Shown here: positions 1 to 8,893 of the stretch, in pieces
Numbering within the stretch: position 1 is the stretch's first letter
How the letters are laid out: each line of letters begins with the position of its first letter
Assembly: GCF_005311025.1 (NCBI RefSeq)
Contig: NZ_CP031747.1
Coordinates: 3,819,870 to 3,883,869 of the forward strand
Reading direction: 5' to 3'
DNA from: Alcaligenes faecalis
GTDB taxonomy: Bacteria; Pseudomonadota; Gammaproteobacteria; Burkholderiales; Burkholderiaceae_B
Length of the DNA: 64,000 bases
Notes under the pieces: generated by a model
Databases searched by the model: none
The model's input: only the letters and a program-made list of their open reading frames with translations
Told to the model about the DNA's origin: nothing
Made by a program: the position numbers and the translations under genes

Positions 1-1331
1 CGATTGCTGCTTTCGAGGCACTCCCCCTGCTGATTGCAGACCTCCCACACTTCCGGCTCCGGGCCGGCTCGCAAGGACACCTGCTCTGGCAGGCATTGAA
101 TCAAGGGGTGATCCAGCAGATAGGCAACCAGTGCGCCGGGATTCACCACCATGCCTTGCGGAAAATACAGGCCACCGCCTTGCAGCGGCACCCCAGCCAA
201 GGCCGAGCCCTGCTCACGATCCAGCCATTGCACCCAATCCTGGTCCAAGGCCAAACGCTCCAGCGCCTGCTGAATTTCGGCATCACTATTGCCCGCCTGC
301 CCAAACACCAAGGTTCCAACTCGACGCGGGCGAGCCGCTTCCGGCAAGTCTTTCCAGCCCTGCCAGGCATGCAGAACAGCATTACGGCTCAAGCGGGCCA
401 AGGGGGCATCATCCAGGGCGAACACGGGGGAGATGGCAGCCAGACGGTGACCTTGATGCGTTGCATCCAGGCCCTGGCTCAGTGCCGGATCACAAACCAG
501 AACGGGCACACCTTTGCGGGCCAACTCCCAGGCACAGGCCGCCCCCGCCAAACCGGCACCAATCACTACCGCCCGCCCTTGCTGTGGTGGCAAATTGCTG
601 CGTCGTCCCAGGTGGGGACGCAAGCGAGCGCGAATGGTGCACCACTTACCCCCGGCACCGGGGACTTTTTCCACTTCAAAACCTACCGAGGCCAGATCAC
701 GTCGCACCTGCCCGGCACAGCACCAGGAAGCCGCTGTCGCCCCCGGCGCAGCCAGACGCACCAGTTGCCCCAGGACCGACCTCGACCACATGGAAGGATT
801 GCCACGGGGCGCAAAGCCATCCAGGTAAAACGCGTCCGCATGGCAGTGCAGCTCGCGCATCATGGTTTCGGCTTGCCCAAAGGCCAAGGTCAGTGTGACT
901 TGTCCCCTATCCAGCTCCAGCCTGTGTATGCCCGGCACCAGTATGGGCCAGGCTGCCAGCAGTTCCTGGGCTTGGGTCTGCAACTCCTCGGGCAAGCGGG
1001 CGTACAGAATCGCCAAATCTGACTGGCGGAAAGGATGGGCCTCAACCGACACGAAATGCAGCCGCTGGCTGCGCTCCGGGTCCTGACGCCAGGCCTGCCA
1101 GGTAGCCAGAAAGCTGGCCCCCAGTCCAAAGCCGGTTTCACAAATCGTAAACTGGGATCGCCCCCGCCAACGCTCGGGCAGACCATTACCGTGCAGAAAC
1201 ACCCGTCGTGCCTGCCCCAAAGGGCCATCTGCCGGGTGATAGCTATCCTGATACACCGCGCTGACGGGCACGCCATGCTCGTTGAACTCCAGAACGGCCG
1301 GGACCAGGGGCTCAAACGCAGAGGCAGCCAT
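1..1331 (-). CDS. mnmC: MnmC, bifunctional tRNA wobble-uridine modification enzyme (3' end outside window)
   Basis: Last steps of mnm5s2U formation at tRNA wobble position 34: the FAD domain removes the carboxymethyl group and the SAM domain then methylates. The frame reads leftwards from an ATG at 1331 and is open to the window edge, so about 443 residues are visible and the C-terminus is missing; the family is usually 600-670 residues. The N-terminus has the methyltransferase-domain pattern with FGLGASFLATW near residue 65. An FAD-binding dinucleotide motif, VVIGAGLAGAACAWELA, lies near position 550, marking the oxidoreductase half. It is divergent from suhB. The order methyltransferase then oxidase matches the fused MnmC seen in proteobacteria. 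Function is assigned from these two domains; the start has no strong Shine-Dalgarno. Confidence 0.9.
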   Translation of the reverse strand, partial: MAASAFEPLVPAVLEFNEHGVPVSAVYQDSYHPADGPLGQARRVFLHGNGLPERWRGRSQFTICETGFGLGASFLATWQAWRQDPERSQRLHFVSVEAHPFRQSDLAILYARLPEELQTQAQELLAAWPILVPGIHRLELDRGQVTLTLAFGQAETMMRELHCHADAFYLDGFAPRGNPSMWSRSVLGQLVRLAAPGATAASWCCAGQVRRDLASVGFEVEKVPGAGGKWCTIRARLRPHLGRRSNLPPQQGRAVVIGAGLAGAACAWELARKGVPVLVCDPALSQGLDATHQGHRLAAISPVFALDDAPLARLSRNAVLHAWQGWKDLPEAARPRRVGTLVFGQAGNSDAEIQQALERLALDQDWVQWLDREQGSALAGVPLQGGGLYFPQGMVVNPGALVAYLLDHPLIQCLPEQVSLRAGPEPEVWEVCNQQGECLESSN

Positions 1332-1418
1332 TAATTTTCCTGCCCATAACAACACTCACACACGCTCTAACCCCTTAAACTGGCCTTAATCAAACTGACA
1401 CCAACAAACACGTACAAT

Positions 1419-1449
1419 GAAAAGTCTCAGCTTCAGACTTTTCTTTTTT
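1419..1449 (+). terminator. Terminator-like hairpin in the suhB leader
   Basis: A perfect 9-bp inverted repeat (1419-1427 with 1435-1443, 7-base loop) is followed directly by six T. It ends 14 bases before the suhB ATG and follows a TACAAT hexamer at 1413-1418 that could be a -10 element. No upstream plus-strand gene needs terminating here, because mnmC diverges, so it may be an attenuator or a structured leader. A role is not proven. Confidence 0.5.
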
Positions 1450-1463
1450 AAAACCGGATTGCC

Positions 1464-2327
1464 ATGCCATTGTCACGTTTACCGCTCAGCGCCTGCCTGG
1501 ACGCTGCTGTTACCGCAGCCCATGCCGCCGCCGCTATTTTACAAGCCTATGCGTCGGACCGTAGCTCTCTGGTGATCAGAAACAAAATGCACAACGATCT
1601 GGTGTCGCAAGCCGATCATGAAGCCGAGCAGGCCTGCATCAGTGTGCTGATGGAGCGCACCCCGGACATTGATATCGTGGCCGAGGAAAGCGGCGGCGTG
1701 AATACAGGCCGTCCCACCTGGTATATCGACCCGCTGGATGGCACGACCAACTTCCTGCACGGCATTCCTCACTATGCCGTCTCAGTTGCCCTGATTGCCC
1801 CGGCCGGCACGCAAATGGATAACGGCGTTCTGGCTCAGGACACGCCGGTCATTGCCGTGGTCTACGACCCCAATCGCGAAGAGCTGTTTACCGCCATGTA
1901 CGGTGTGGGCGCCTGGTTAAATGGCAGCCGTATTCAGACATCCTCATCGAAAAAACTGGCGGACTCGGTATTGGCCACAGGCTTTCCCTTCCGCGACTTC
2001 TCTTTTTCCGACCAATACATGCCCAGCCTGAACGCCTCCATTACAGGCAGCCGTGGTGTGCGCCGCATGGGTGCCGCCGCGCTGGATCTAGCCTGGGTGG
2101 CTTGTGGCCGTTACGACGGTTACTGGGAAATGGGCCTGGCCCCTTGGGACGTTGCCGCTGGCACCTTGCTGGTGCGTGAAGCCAAGGGTGTGTGTCAGGA
2201 CCTGTATCAGGAAGAGCCCTGGCCCGTCAGCGGTCACGTCTACGCAGGCAATGCCCACATTGCCGATGAGTTGCTGGGCATGGTGCGTCCGTCGCTGACA
2301 CAGCGTCCGACCAAACCCAAGCCTTAA
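1464..2327 (+). CDS. suhB: Inositol-1-monophosphatase family protein, SuhB-like
   Basis: Mg2+-dependent phosphatase of the IMPase/FIG superfamily; in enterobacteria SuhB also works as a partner of the Nus antitermination complex on rRNA operons. The 287-residue protein carries the metal-binding EE pair (VAEESGG, about residue 75), the IDPLDGTTNFLHG motif (about 93-105) and the C-terminal WDVAAGTLLVREA motif. Length is slightly above the E. coli protein (267), owing partly to an insertion before VIAVVYDP. It stands alone, divergent from mnmC and convergent with fadD, with a shared terminator between. No strong ribosome binding site precedes the ATG. Assignment to the superfamily is firm; the antitermination role is inferred from the family. 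Confidence 0.88.
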   Translation: MPLSRLPLSACLDAAVTAAHAAAAILQAYASDRSSLVIRNKMHNDLVSQADHEAEQACISVLMERTPDIDIVAEESGGVNTGRPTWYIDPLDGTTNFLHGIPHYAVSVALIAPAGTQMDNGVLAQDTPVIAVVYDPNREELFTAMYGVGAWLNGSRIQTSSSKKLADSVLATGFPFRDFSFSDQYMPSLNASITGSRGVRRMGAAALDLAWVACGRYDGYWEMGLAPWDVAAGTLLVREAKGVCQDLYQEEPWPVSGHVYAGNAHIADELLGMVRPSLTQRPTKPKP

Positions 2328-2381
2328 CGCCTTATTCGGGGCCAGTTGCCAAACTTCCTGCTCCGATCTTCATCGCCCGAT

Positions 2382-2416
2382 AAAAAAGCGAGCCATTTAA
2401 AACGGCTCGCTTTTTT
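2382..2416. terminator. Bidirectional intrinsic terminator between suhB and fadD
   Basis: A-tract, stem GCGAGCC / GGCTCGC with a 9-base loop, then a T-tract. The A-run and T-run make it work on both strands, serving the convergent suhB and fadD genes. Confidence 0.85.
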
Positions 2417-2486
2417 CATACAGATCAGGTTGCAGGCCAGGTTTAGCAATTTGCTGAATAGTCGCCCCGTCCTCCAAACCTCCAAA

Positions 2487-4184
2487 TCAAGCCTGCGCTT
2501 CAGGCTTGGCTTGCTCATCCCGCAGGACGCGGCGCAAGATCTTGCCCACATTGCTCTTGGGCAGTTCATCACGGAACTCAATAATGCGGGGACGCTTGTA
2601 CGCCGTCAGACGCTCTTTGCACCATTGCTTGATATCGGCTTCAGTCAAGGACGGATTACGTTTGACGACGAACAGCTTGATGCTTTCACCACTGTGCTCG
2701 CTGGGCACCCCCACCGCCGCCACTTCCAGCACATCAGGATGCGCCGCCACCACGTCTTCAATTTCGTTCGGATAGACGTTAAAGCCCGACACCAGAATCA
2801 TGTCTTTCTTGCGATCCACCAGACGAATACGTCCCTGCTGATCCATGACACCAATATCACCCGTCTTCAAGAAACCATTGGGCGTAAAGACATTGGCGGT
2901 TTCCTCTGGCTGACTCCAGTAAGCCGACATAACCTGCGGCCCTTTGACGGCCAGCTCGCCTTGTTCGCCCATGGCAACCGGTTGCCCCTGTTCGTCCAGC
3001 AAGAGCACATCGGTTGAAGGCAAGGGAAATCCAATCGTGCCACTGTAATCGCGTGAATCCGTCGAGTTCACCGCCACCACCGGGGAGGTTTCCGACAGAC
3101 CATAGCCTTCAATCAAAGGGCAGCCCGTCACAGCCAGCCAACGCTCGGCCACGGCTTTTTGCAAGGCGGCACCACCGGCCAGACACAGTTTGAGCTGCGC
3201 AAACGGCAAGGTACGGAATTTTTCGTGATTCGCCAGCGCATTGAACAAGGTATTCACCGCTGGAACGACTTCAGGCGGATTGCGTTTCCAGGCCTTGTAA
3301 ACCGAATTGAGATCGCGCGGATTCATCACCAGCACCATATGCATACCTGCATACATGGCAAACAGACCGCAAACCGTCAGCGCAAAGATGTGATACAGCG
3401 GCAAGGCCACCATCATGGTGTAAGCCGGGCCTTTAAAGTCGCCCAAAGCGGGAAAGCCCACGGCCTCCACCTGCAAGACGTTTGCCATCAAATTGCGCTG
3501 GCTAAGCATGGCGCCTTTAGGACGGCCCGTTGTGCCGCCCGTGTATTGCAACAGCGCCAGATCATCCGGTTTGGCGGGCTGACGGCTCAGGCTCAATTTG
3601 CTGCCCTGCTCCAGCACGGCCTCCAGACTGTGCGAACCCGGCAAGGAATAAGACGGCACCATGCGTTTCAAATAACGCACGGCGAAATTCACCACGCTGC
3701 CCTTGAGCCCCATCAGATCACCCACGGTACTCAACACCACGTGGGCAGGCTTCACATTGTCAGGAACTTGCTGCAGCACATGCGCAAAGGTTTCCAGAAT
3801 CACAATCACCTGGGCCTGGCTATCGGCCAGTTGGAACTCTAGTTCGCGTTCGGTGTATTGCGGGTTGGTATTGACGCCCACCATGCCCGCCCGCATGGTG
3901 CCCAGCAGGCAAATCAGGAAGGGCAAACCATTGGGCAGCATCAGCATCACACGGCTGCCACGCTCCAGCCCCTGTGCCTGTAACCAGGCCGCGAAGGCAT
4001 CCGCGCTACGGTCCAGATGTTCATAGGAAATGTCATGCCCCATAAAGGTCAGCGCAGTCCTGTCCTTATGCTTTTTCATGGCGGCATCCAGACAATCGAT
4101 CAAGGTCTGCTCGGCACCTAACTGAATCTCATGGGGCACGGAGGCCGGATAATGCTCGAGCCAAGGTTTTTGCTGAGTATCCAA
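2487..4184 (-). CDS. fadD: Long-chain fatty acid-CoA ligase
   Basis: Activates fatty acids to acyl-CoA via an acyl-adenylate, the entry step of beta-oxidation, at the inner face of the cytoplasmic membrane. The 565 residues match E. coli FadD (561). Adenylate-forming superfamily motifs appear in order: the P-loop YTGGTTGRPKGAMLSQ (about 215-230), GYGLSETSP (about 363), KTGDIG and DRKKDMILVSGFNVYPNEIE in the C-terminal subdomain, and the catalytic lysine near the end in PKSNVGKILRR. The gene is monocistronic and divergent from the M20 amidohydrolase, with an AT-rich 80-bp region between that should hold both promoters. Chain-length preference cannot be read from sequence. Confidence 0.93.
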   Translation of the reverse strand: MDTQQKPWLEHYPASVPHEIQLGAEQTLIDCLDAAMKKHKDRTALTFMGHDISYEHLDRSADAFAAWLQAQGLERGSRVMLMLPNGLPFLICLLGTMRAGMVGVNTNPQYTERELEFQLADSQAQVIVILETFAHVLQQVPDNVKPAHVVLSTVGDLMGLKGSVVNFAVRYLKRMVPSYSLPGSHSLEAVLEQGSKLSLSRQPAKPDDLALLQYTGGTTGRPKGAMLSQRNLMANVLQVEAVGFPALGDFKGPAYTMMVALPLYHIFALTVCGLFAMYAGMHMVLVMNPRDLNSVYKAWKRNPPEVVPAVNTLFNALANHEKFRTLPFAQLKLCLAGGAALQKAVAERWLAVTGCPLIEGYGLSETSPVVAVNSTDSRDYSGTIGFPLPSTDVLLLDEQGQPVAMGEQGELAVKGPQVMSAYWSQPEETANVFTPNGFLKTGDIGVMDQQGRIRLVDRKKDMILVSGFNVYPNEIEDVVAAHPDVLEVAAVGVPSEHSGESIKLFVVKRNPSLTEADIKQWCKERLTAYKRPRIIEFRDELPKSNVGKILRRVLRDEQAKPEAQA

Positions 4185-4264
4185 GGGCTTGTCACCTAAT
4201 ACGTGTTTATTTATGGTTAACTCTACTCTACTTTATTGTTCAAACCCAAGGACAAGCCCGCATC

Positions 4265-5464
4265 ATGAAGCTGTTTGAACCCATTTCCGCCTGGTCGCAT
4301 GAAATTGCGGCTATCCGGCGCGATCTCCACACCTACCCCGAACTGGCTTTCGAGGAAACCCGGACGGCCGATCAAGTCGCATCCTGGCTGGAGAAATGGG
4401 ATATTCCGGTACATCGTGGCCTGGGCGTGACAGGCGTTGTCGGTATCCTGAAGGGTACGGGCGGCGAAGGTCCATCCGTGGGGCTACGCGCCGATATGGA
4501 CGCCCTGCCCATGCAGGAGCTGAACGAGTTCGAACACAAAAGCCGTCACGACGGCAAGATGCATGCCTGTGGACACGATGGACATACCGCCATGCTGCTG
4601 GGTGCAGCGCGCTACCTGTCCGAGCACCGTGATTTTGCGGGCACCATCTATCTGATTTTTCAGCCTGCCGAAGAAGGTTTTGGCGGCGCACGCGAAATGA
4701 TCAAGGATGGCTTGTTCACGCTATTCCCCATGCAAGCTGTTTTTGGCCTGCATAACTGGCCCGGCATGCCTGCCGGCACCTTCGGGGTTTTGCCAGGCGG
4801 CATGATGGCCTCCAGCAATACCTTTGAAATTCGCATTGAAGGCAAAGGCGCCCATGGAGGCATGCCTCATCTGGGCGTGGACCCCATCATGGCGGCCGTG
4901 CAACTGGCGCAAAGTCTGCAAACCATTGTCAGCCGCAATGTGGACCCCCTCGAACCCGTGGTGCTGAGCATTACCCAGATTCATGCCGGCTCTGCCGATA
5001 ACGTTATTCCCAACGAAGCAGTCATGCGCGGCACGGTACGCACCTTCTCCACCGAAGCCCTGGACCTGGTCGAGACCCGCATGCGCGAACTGTGCGAGCA
5101 AAGCTGTGCCGCCCAGGGTTGCAAGGCCGAGTTCGACTTTGACCGCCGCTACCCTCCCACCATCAATAATCCCGAGCAAGCGGCCTTTTGCGCGCAAGTC
5201 ATCAAGGAGCTAGTTGGCCCCGACAAGCTGCGTCAGGACATCCGCCCTTCCATGGGCGCCGAAGATTTCTCCTTCATGTTGCAAGAAGTCCCCGGCTGCT
5301 ATGTCTGGCTAGGCAATGGCGATGGCGACCACCGCAGCCAGGGCCACGGCATGGGTCCGTGCATGCTGCACAACGGCAGCTACGACTTCAACGACGCCCT
5401 GATTCCTATTGGTGCCAGCTATTGGGCCAAATTGGCTCTGGACTGGCTGGCACAACACCGTTGA
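4265..5464 (+). CDS. M20 family metal-dependent amidohydrolase (hippurate/N-acyl-amino-acid hydrolase type)
   Basis: Zinc-type amidohydrolase of the M20D group, which removes acyl groups from amino acids (hippurate, N-acetyl amino acids, indole conjugates). The 399 residues show the metal-site motifs HACGHDGHTAMLLGAA (about 100-115), the catalytic acid pair in PAEEGFGGAREM (about 135) and the late GAEDFSFM (about 336), with the dimerisation (lid) domain between. An AAGGA element sits upstream of the ATG at 4265. It is divergent from fadD and has no linked catabolic genes that would fix the substrate. Names such as HipO or AbgB would be a guess. Confidence 0.88.
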   Translation: MKLFEPISAWSHEIAAIRRDLHTYPELAFEETRTADQVASWLEKWDIPVHRGLGVTGVVGILKGTGGEGPSVGLRADMDALPMQELNEFEHKSRHDGKMHACGHDGHTAMLLGAARYLSEHRDFAGTIYLIFQPAEEGFGGAREMIKDGLFTLFPMQAVFGLHNWPGMPAGTFGVLPGGMMASSNTFEIRIEGKGAHGGMPHLGVDPIMAAVQLAQSLQTIVSRNVDPLEPVVLSITQIHAGSADNVIPNEAVMRGTVRTFSTEALDLVETRMRELCEQSCAAQGCKAEFDFDRRYPPTINNPEQAAFCAQVIKELVGPDKLRQDIRPSMGAEDFSFMLQEVPGCYVWLGNGDGDHRSQGHGMGPCMLHNGSYDFNDALIPIGASYWAKLALDWLAQHR

Positions 5465-5592
5465 TGCTTTAACAAATGTTTCATAGCGGGGCCAAAGCTT
5501 GCCGTTACAATGGCAGGTTCTATTGTTGACGGCGTGCGCTCCGCGCGACGGGCATCTGTCCCACCACCCTTTCTTCCAATACGGGAGTATTT

Positions 5593-5994
5593 GTGACTAC
5601 TTCAAGCAACATCTCTTCGCTCCCGGACGGAGCCCCCACCCTGCGCGTCATGCCCATGCCCACAGACGCCAATATTCACGGTGACGTGTTTGGTGGCTGG
5701 ATCATGTCCCAGGTGGACATTGCCGGAGCGATTCCTGCAACACGACGCGCCCAAGGCCGGGTTGCCACCATTTCCGTGAATGCCTTCACCTTCAAGCAGC
5801 CCGTGTTTGTGGGTGATTTGCTTAGTTTCTACACAGAAATCATCAAAACAGGCCGCACCTCCATTACGGTTTCGGTGGAAGTGTATGCAGAACGCAAACG
5901 CCTGCAACTTGAAACGGTCAAGGTAACGGAAGCCACGCTTACCTATGTGGCTACCGATGACGAGCGCCGCAGCCGCCCGCTGCCCCCTCTCTAA
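5593..5994 (+). CDS. Acyl-CoA thioesterase, YciA-like hotdog protein
   Basis: Hydrolyses acyl-CoA to free acid and CoA. The 133-residue protein is a single hotdog domain with the YciA/BACH signature: RVMPMPTDANIHGDVFGGW (about 17-35) carrying the catalytic Asp, then GRVATISVNAFTFKQPVFVGD. It starts with GTG at 5593, chosen because GGGAG lies about 6 bases upstream and the N-terminus then has family length. It ends 6 bases before the GTG of mgtE, so the two are probably co-transcribed, although no functional link is obvious. Confidence 0.88.
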   Translation: MTTSSNISSLPDGAPTLRVMPMPTDANIHGDVFGGWIMSQVDIAGAIPATRRAQGRVATISVNAFTFKQPVFVGDLLSFYTEIIKTGRTSITVSVEVYAERKRLQLETVKVTEATLTYVATDDERRSRPLPPL

Positions 5995-6000
5995 GTATTC

Positions 6001-7497
6001 GTGACAGGCAGGCCTATGCAGGAAAACCTGGTACCCCCTACTTCGCCCAGTGACACTCCCAAGCCGCGCCGTCTGGAGCCCGAGGATGCGCAGCAGGCAC
6101 TTTATCGCCTGAAAAACATCCTCAAGCGCCAGGAAGTGGTGGAATCGCTGGCCCAGCGCCAGTTCGAGGACGACGACCGCTCCAACCTGCTTGAGGGCTT
6201 GATCCATCGCCAGCATGAGAGCGAGATCAAGTCCATCCTGAACGATCTGCACCCAGCTGACATTGCCTTCATTCTGGAGTCCTTGCCCGAGCTGGAGCGT
6301 CAGGCCATCTGGCAATTGGTGGATGCCGAGCACGACGCCGACGTGCTGCTGGAAGTAGCGGACTGGGCACGTGAATCGCTGATTCGTTCCATGGACGCCG
6401 CGGACCTGATCGCGGCCGCCGGCAATATGGATGCCGACGAAATTGCCGATCTGGTCCCTGACCTGCCGCCCGATGTGGTGGCAGCCGTGCAGCGCGGCCT
6501 GACGGACGAGGAGCGTGCACAGCTGATCGAAGCCATGGGCTACCCCGAAGACACCGTGGGCGCCATCATGGACTTTGACATGGTGCGCGTGCGCGAGGAC
6601 GTCACCCTGGAAGTGGTCCTGCGTTACCTGCGACGTTTGCAGGAACTGCCCGACCACACTGACCAGATCTTTGTGGTGGATCGTGCCGACAAACTGCAAG
6701 GCACGCTGTCGCTGACCCGCATGCTGGTCAGCGAGCCTGAAACCCTGGTGTCCTCCGTCATGTCCACCGATTATCTGACTCTGAATCCACTGGATTCGGA
6801 CTCGGATGCAGCCGGGGCCTTTGAGCGTTATGACTTGGTGTCTGCTCCCGTGGTGGACGATATTGGCCGCCTGATTGGCCGAGTCACCATTGACGAAGTA
6901 GTGGACGTGCTGCAAGAGGACTCGGAAGAACAGGCCCTGTCTCGTGCCGGTCTGCAAGAGGACGATATTTTCTCGCCCATCCGTACGGCTATCCGCAACC
7001 GGGCCCCCTGGCTGCTGATCAATCTCTGTACGGCAGCAACGGCTTCCTTCATTGCCTCGCGCTTTGAGGATACCGTCAGCCACATCGTGATCCTGGCTTT
7101 CCTGATGTCGATTGTGGCCGGTATTGGTGGCAACTCCGGCAACCAGACCATGACCATGATCATTCGTGCCATTGCCACCGGCCGAGTCACAGGTTCCAAC
7201 GTCCTGCCATTGATCAAGCGCGAACTGCTGGTGACCTTTCTGGTTGGTGTTTGTGGCAGCGCGGTAACGGCATTCTTTGCCTGGTTTATCTCCGGCTCGA
7301 TCGCCATTGCTGCCGTGATGATGGCCGCCATGATCGGCAATATGTTGATTGGCGCGGCGCTGGGCGTGATGATCCCGATTCTGCGTGATCGCTTTGGCAA
7401 TGACCCGGCTGTGGGCTCCTCGGTATTGCTGACCTTTGCGACGGACTCGCTAGGTTTCTTGCTGTTCCTGGGACTGGCGACGGTGTTCTTGCTGTAA
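6001..7497 (+). CDS. mgtE: Magnesium transporter MgtE
   Basis: Mg2+-gated magnesium channel of the inner membrane. The 498 residues show the MgtE order: an acidic helical N domain (about 40-160), a pair of CBS domains (about 165-300, with VMSTDYLTLNPLDS), a plug helix and a C-terminal block of five membrane helices (about 330-498) including GIGGNSGNQTMTMIIRA, the pore signature. The first codon is GTG at 6001; an ATG at 6016 is an alternative that loses five residues. It follows the thioesterase by 6 bases and is closed by a strong terminator. Confidence 0.93.
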   Translation: MTGRPMQENLVPPTSPSDTPKPRRLEPEDAQQALYRLKNILKRQEVVESLAQRQFEDDDRSNLLEGLIHRQHESEIKSILNDLHPADIAFILESLPELERQAIWQLVDAEHDADVLLEVADWARESLIRSMDAADLIAAAGNMDADEIADLVPDLPPDVVAAVQRGLTDEERAQLIEAMGYPEDTVGAIMDFDMVRVREDVTLEVVLRYLRRLQELPDHTDQIFVVDRADKLQGTLSLTRMLVSEPETLVSSVMSTDYLTLNPLDSDSDAAGAFERYDLVSAPVVDDIGRLIGRVTIDEVVDVLQEDSEEQALSRAGLQEDDIFSPIRTAIRNRAPWLLINLCTAATASFIASRFEDTVSHIVILAFLMSIVAGIGGNSGNQTMTMIIRAIATGRVTGSNVLPLIKRELLVTFLVGVCGSAVTAFFAWFISGSIAIAAVMMAAMIGNMLIGAALGVMIPILRDRFGNDPAVGSSVLLTFATDSLGFLLFLGLATVFLL

Positions 7498-7516
7498 ATC
7501 GCCTGCGGGTATGATT

Positions 7517-7545
7517 AAAAAAAACCGGCTTCTGGCCGGTTTTTT
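7517..7545 (+). terminator. Intrinsic terminator after mgtE
   Basis: AAAACCGGC / GCCGGTTTTTT hairpin with a 5-base loop about 20 bases after the mgtE stop. The A-tract on the 5' side could also stop transcription from the minus strand. Confidence 0.88.
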
Positions 7546-7787
7546 GATTTCTGCATCAAAAGGAGTAAATCGCCTCTTTTAATCTTTTGGCCCCAGGGAA
7601 CCTGAAAATCCGAACACTGGAACACCTAAATATCGGGGCGTTGGCCCGTTGATCCGTTGGATTTCAGTATGTTTGCCTTATCTTGTTAAGCACAAGCTCT
7701 CTACCTTTTCCCGGGGAAAAACGTGGTAGCCAATCTCAGAAGTTGCTGCAAACTCAAACACGCGCACCAAACTGTCCTTCCAAACAA

Positions 7788-8681
7788 CTAAGATCGTGAG
7801 GACGACAGTCGGGCCTCTTCCAAGAACACTTCCAAACTCTCCTGTGTCCCCACGGCCTGAGCTCTTTGCAAAGACTCGGTCTGCGCTGTGTGCTCAAAAA
7901 AATCCAGTACGCCATTGGTCACTCGCGGCGCAATGCCTGCCAACTCCAGCTGACGACGCACTTGCAGAACCTCGTCACGGCGGCGCACGCCGTGCACCAG
8001 ATGGCTGCGCAGGCAGGACTCCATAAAGTCCTGCAAGCCCCGCTGATTCAAATCCTCCAGGACTTCATACAGCTCGGCCCGCAAACCCATGCGCTCGGCC
8101 AGCATCAAGTTTTCAATTCCCAAGGCCTCCAGCCCCTTGGTCATCAAACTGCGCAGCAGCTTCAAGCGCATTGCATCCCCCGCCTGTCCCGGCAAGATAC
8201 GCACAGAAGCGCCCTGAGCCTGCCAAAACGCCGCAGCCCTGCCTGCCCCTTGCCCTGCCGCCAACAAAGCCGTCTGAGCGCCTGTAGAGGGCACAGAGCC
8301 CATAATCGCCAGGTCAGCCAGCTCGATTCCGTGCTGTTGCGCCAAAACGTCCATGCTCTCCATGTCCTGGGGCTCGGCCGTACACAAATCCATGTACAGC
8401 GCTCTCACAGACAAATGCGGCATGACGGCCTTGGCCACTATGTATGCCTGTGTTCCCGTCACTGCCGACAACACGCCGTCAAGACTCCGCCAATCCGTAT
8501 CCGCCTGCAAGCACAGTTGCGCTCCCAATTGCTGCGCCAGTTCGCTGGCTGCGGCACTTTCCCGGCGCACTAGGATAAACGGCACCTGCACACCAGCCGA
8601 CTTCAAGGCAGCACCATAAAAACGCGCGACTTCGCCCGCCCCGATCAGGGCAATACGATGTAATAAGGGAGATGTTGTCAT
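7788..8681 (-). CDS. NAD(P)-binding DUF1932 family dehydrogenase
   Basis: Probable member of the 6-phosphogluconate/beta-hydroxyacid dehydrogenase superfamily. A Rossmann motif, IALIGAGEVARFYG, lies at residues 10-23, and the C-terminal half (about 165-260; LKLLRSLMTKGLEAL, then LVHGVRRRDEVLQV) has the all-helical DUF1932 pattern. I start at the ATG at 8681 (297 residues), which places the Rossmann motif at the usual distance from the N-terminus; the frame stays open to 8783 but the extra residues look non-family. No good ribosome binding site is visible. The substrate is unknown. It is flanked by terminators and is probably monocistronic. Confidence 0.75.
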   Translation of the reverse strand: MTTSPLLHRIALIGAGEVARFYGAALKSAGVQVPFILVRRESAAASELAQQLGAQLCLQADTDWRSLDGVLSAVTGTQAYIVAKAVMPHLSVRALYMDLCTAEPQDMESMDVLAQQHGIELADLAIMGSVPSTGAQTALLAAGQGAGRAAAFWQAQGASVRILPGQAGDAMRLKLLRSLMTKGLEALGIENLMLAERMGLRAELYEVLEDLNQRGLQDFMESCLRSHLVHGVRRRDEVLQVRRQLELAGIAPRVTNGVLDFFEHTAQTESLQRAQAVGTQESLEVFLEEARLSSSRS

Positions 8682-8821
8682 AGAAAAACACACAGAAGAA
8701 ACGATCAGCCGCAGCCGGTAGCACCAAGCTGCGTCCTGTAGCTTACAGGGAAAAACGGCCCTGCATGAGCGGGATATAACCATTCACAGATCAGTTCGCA
8801 GCAACAAAGCTGGCATCCAAG

Positions 8822-8855
8822 AAAAAACCCCATGCGCCAGGGGCTCATGGGGTTT
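8822..8855 (-). terminator. Intrinsic terminator of secA
   Basis: Read on the minus strand, a 10-bp stem AAACCCCATG / CATGGGGTTT is followed by a run of T. It lies about 40 bases after the secA stop. Confidence 0.85.
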
Positions 8856-8893
8856 GATCTCGCAGCCTGCAGGCTGGGCAGCTTGAGTCAGAA

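Noticed and set aside
7546-7787. Non-coding stretch after mgtE examined for tRNA, small RNA or mobile-element ends
   Set aside because: No cloverleaf, no terminal inverted repeats, no convincing ORF with a ribosome site.
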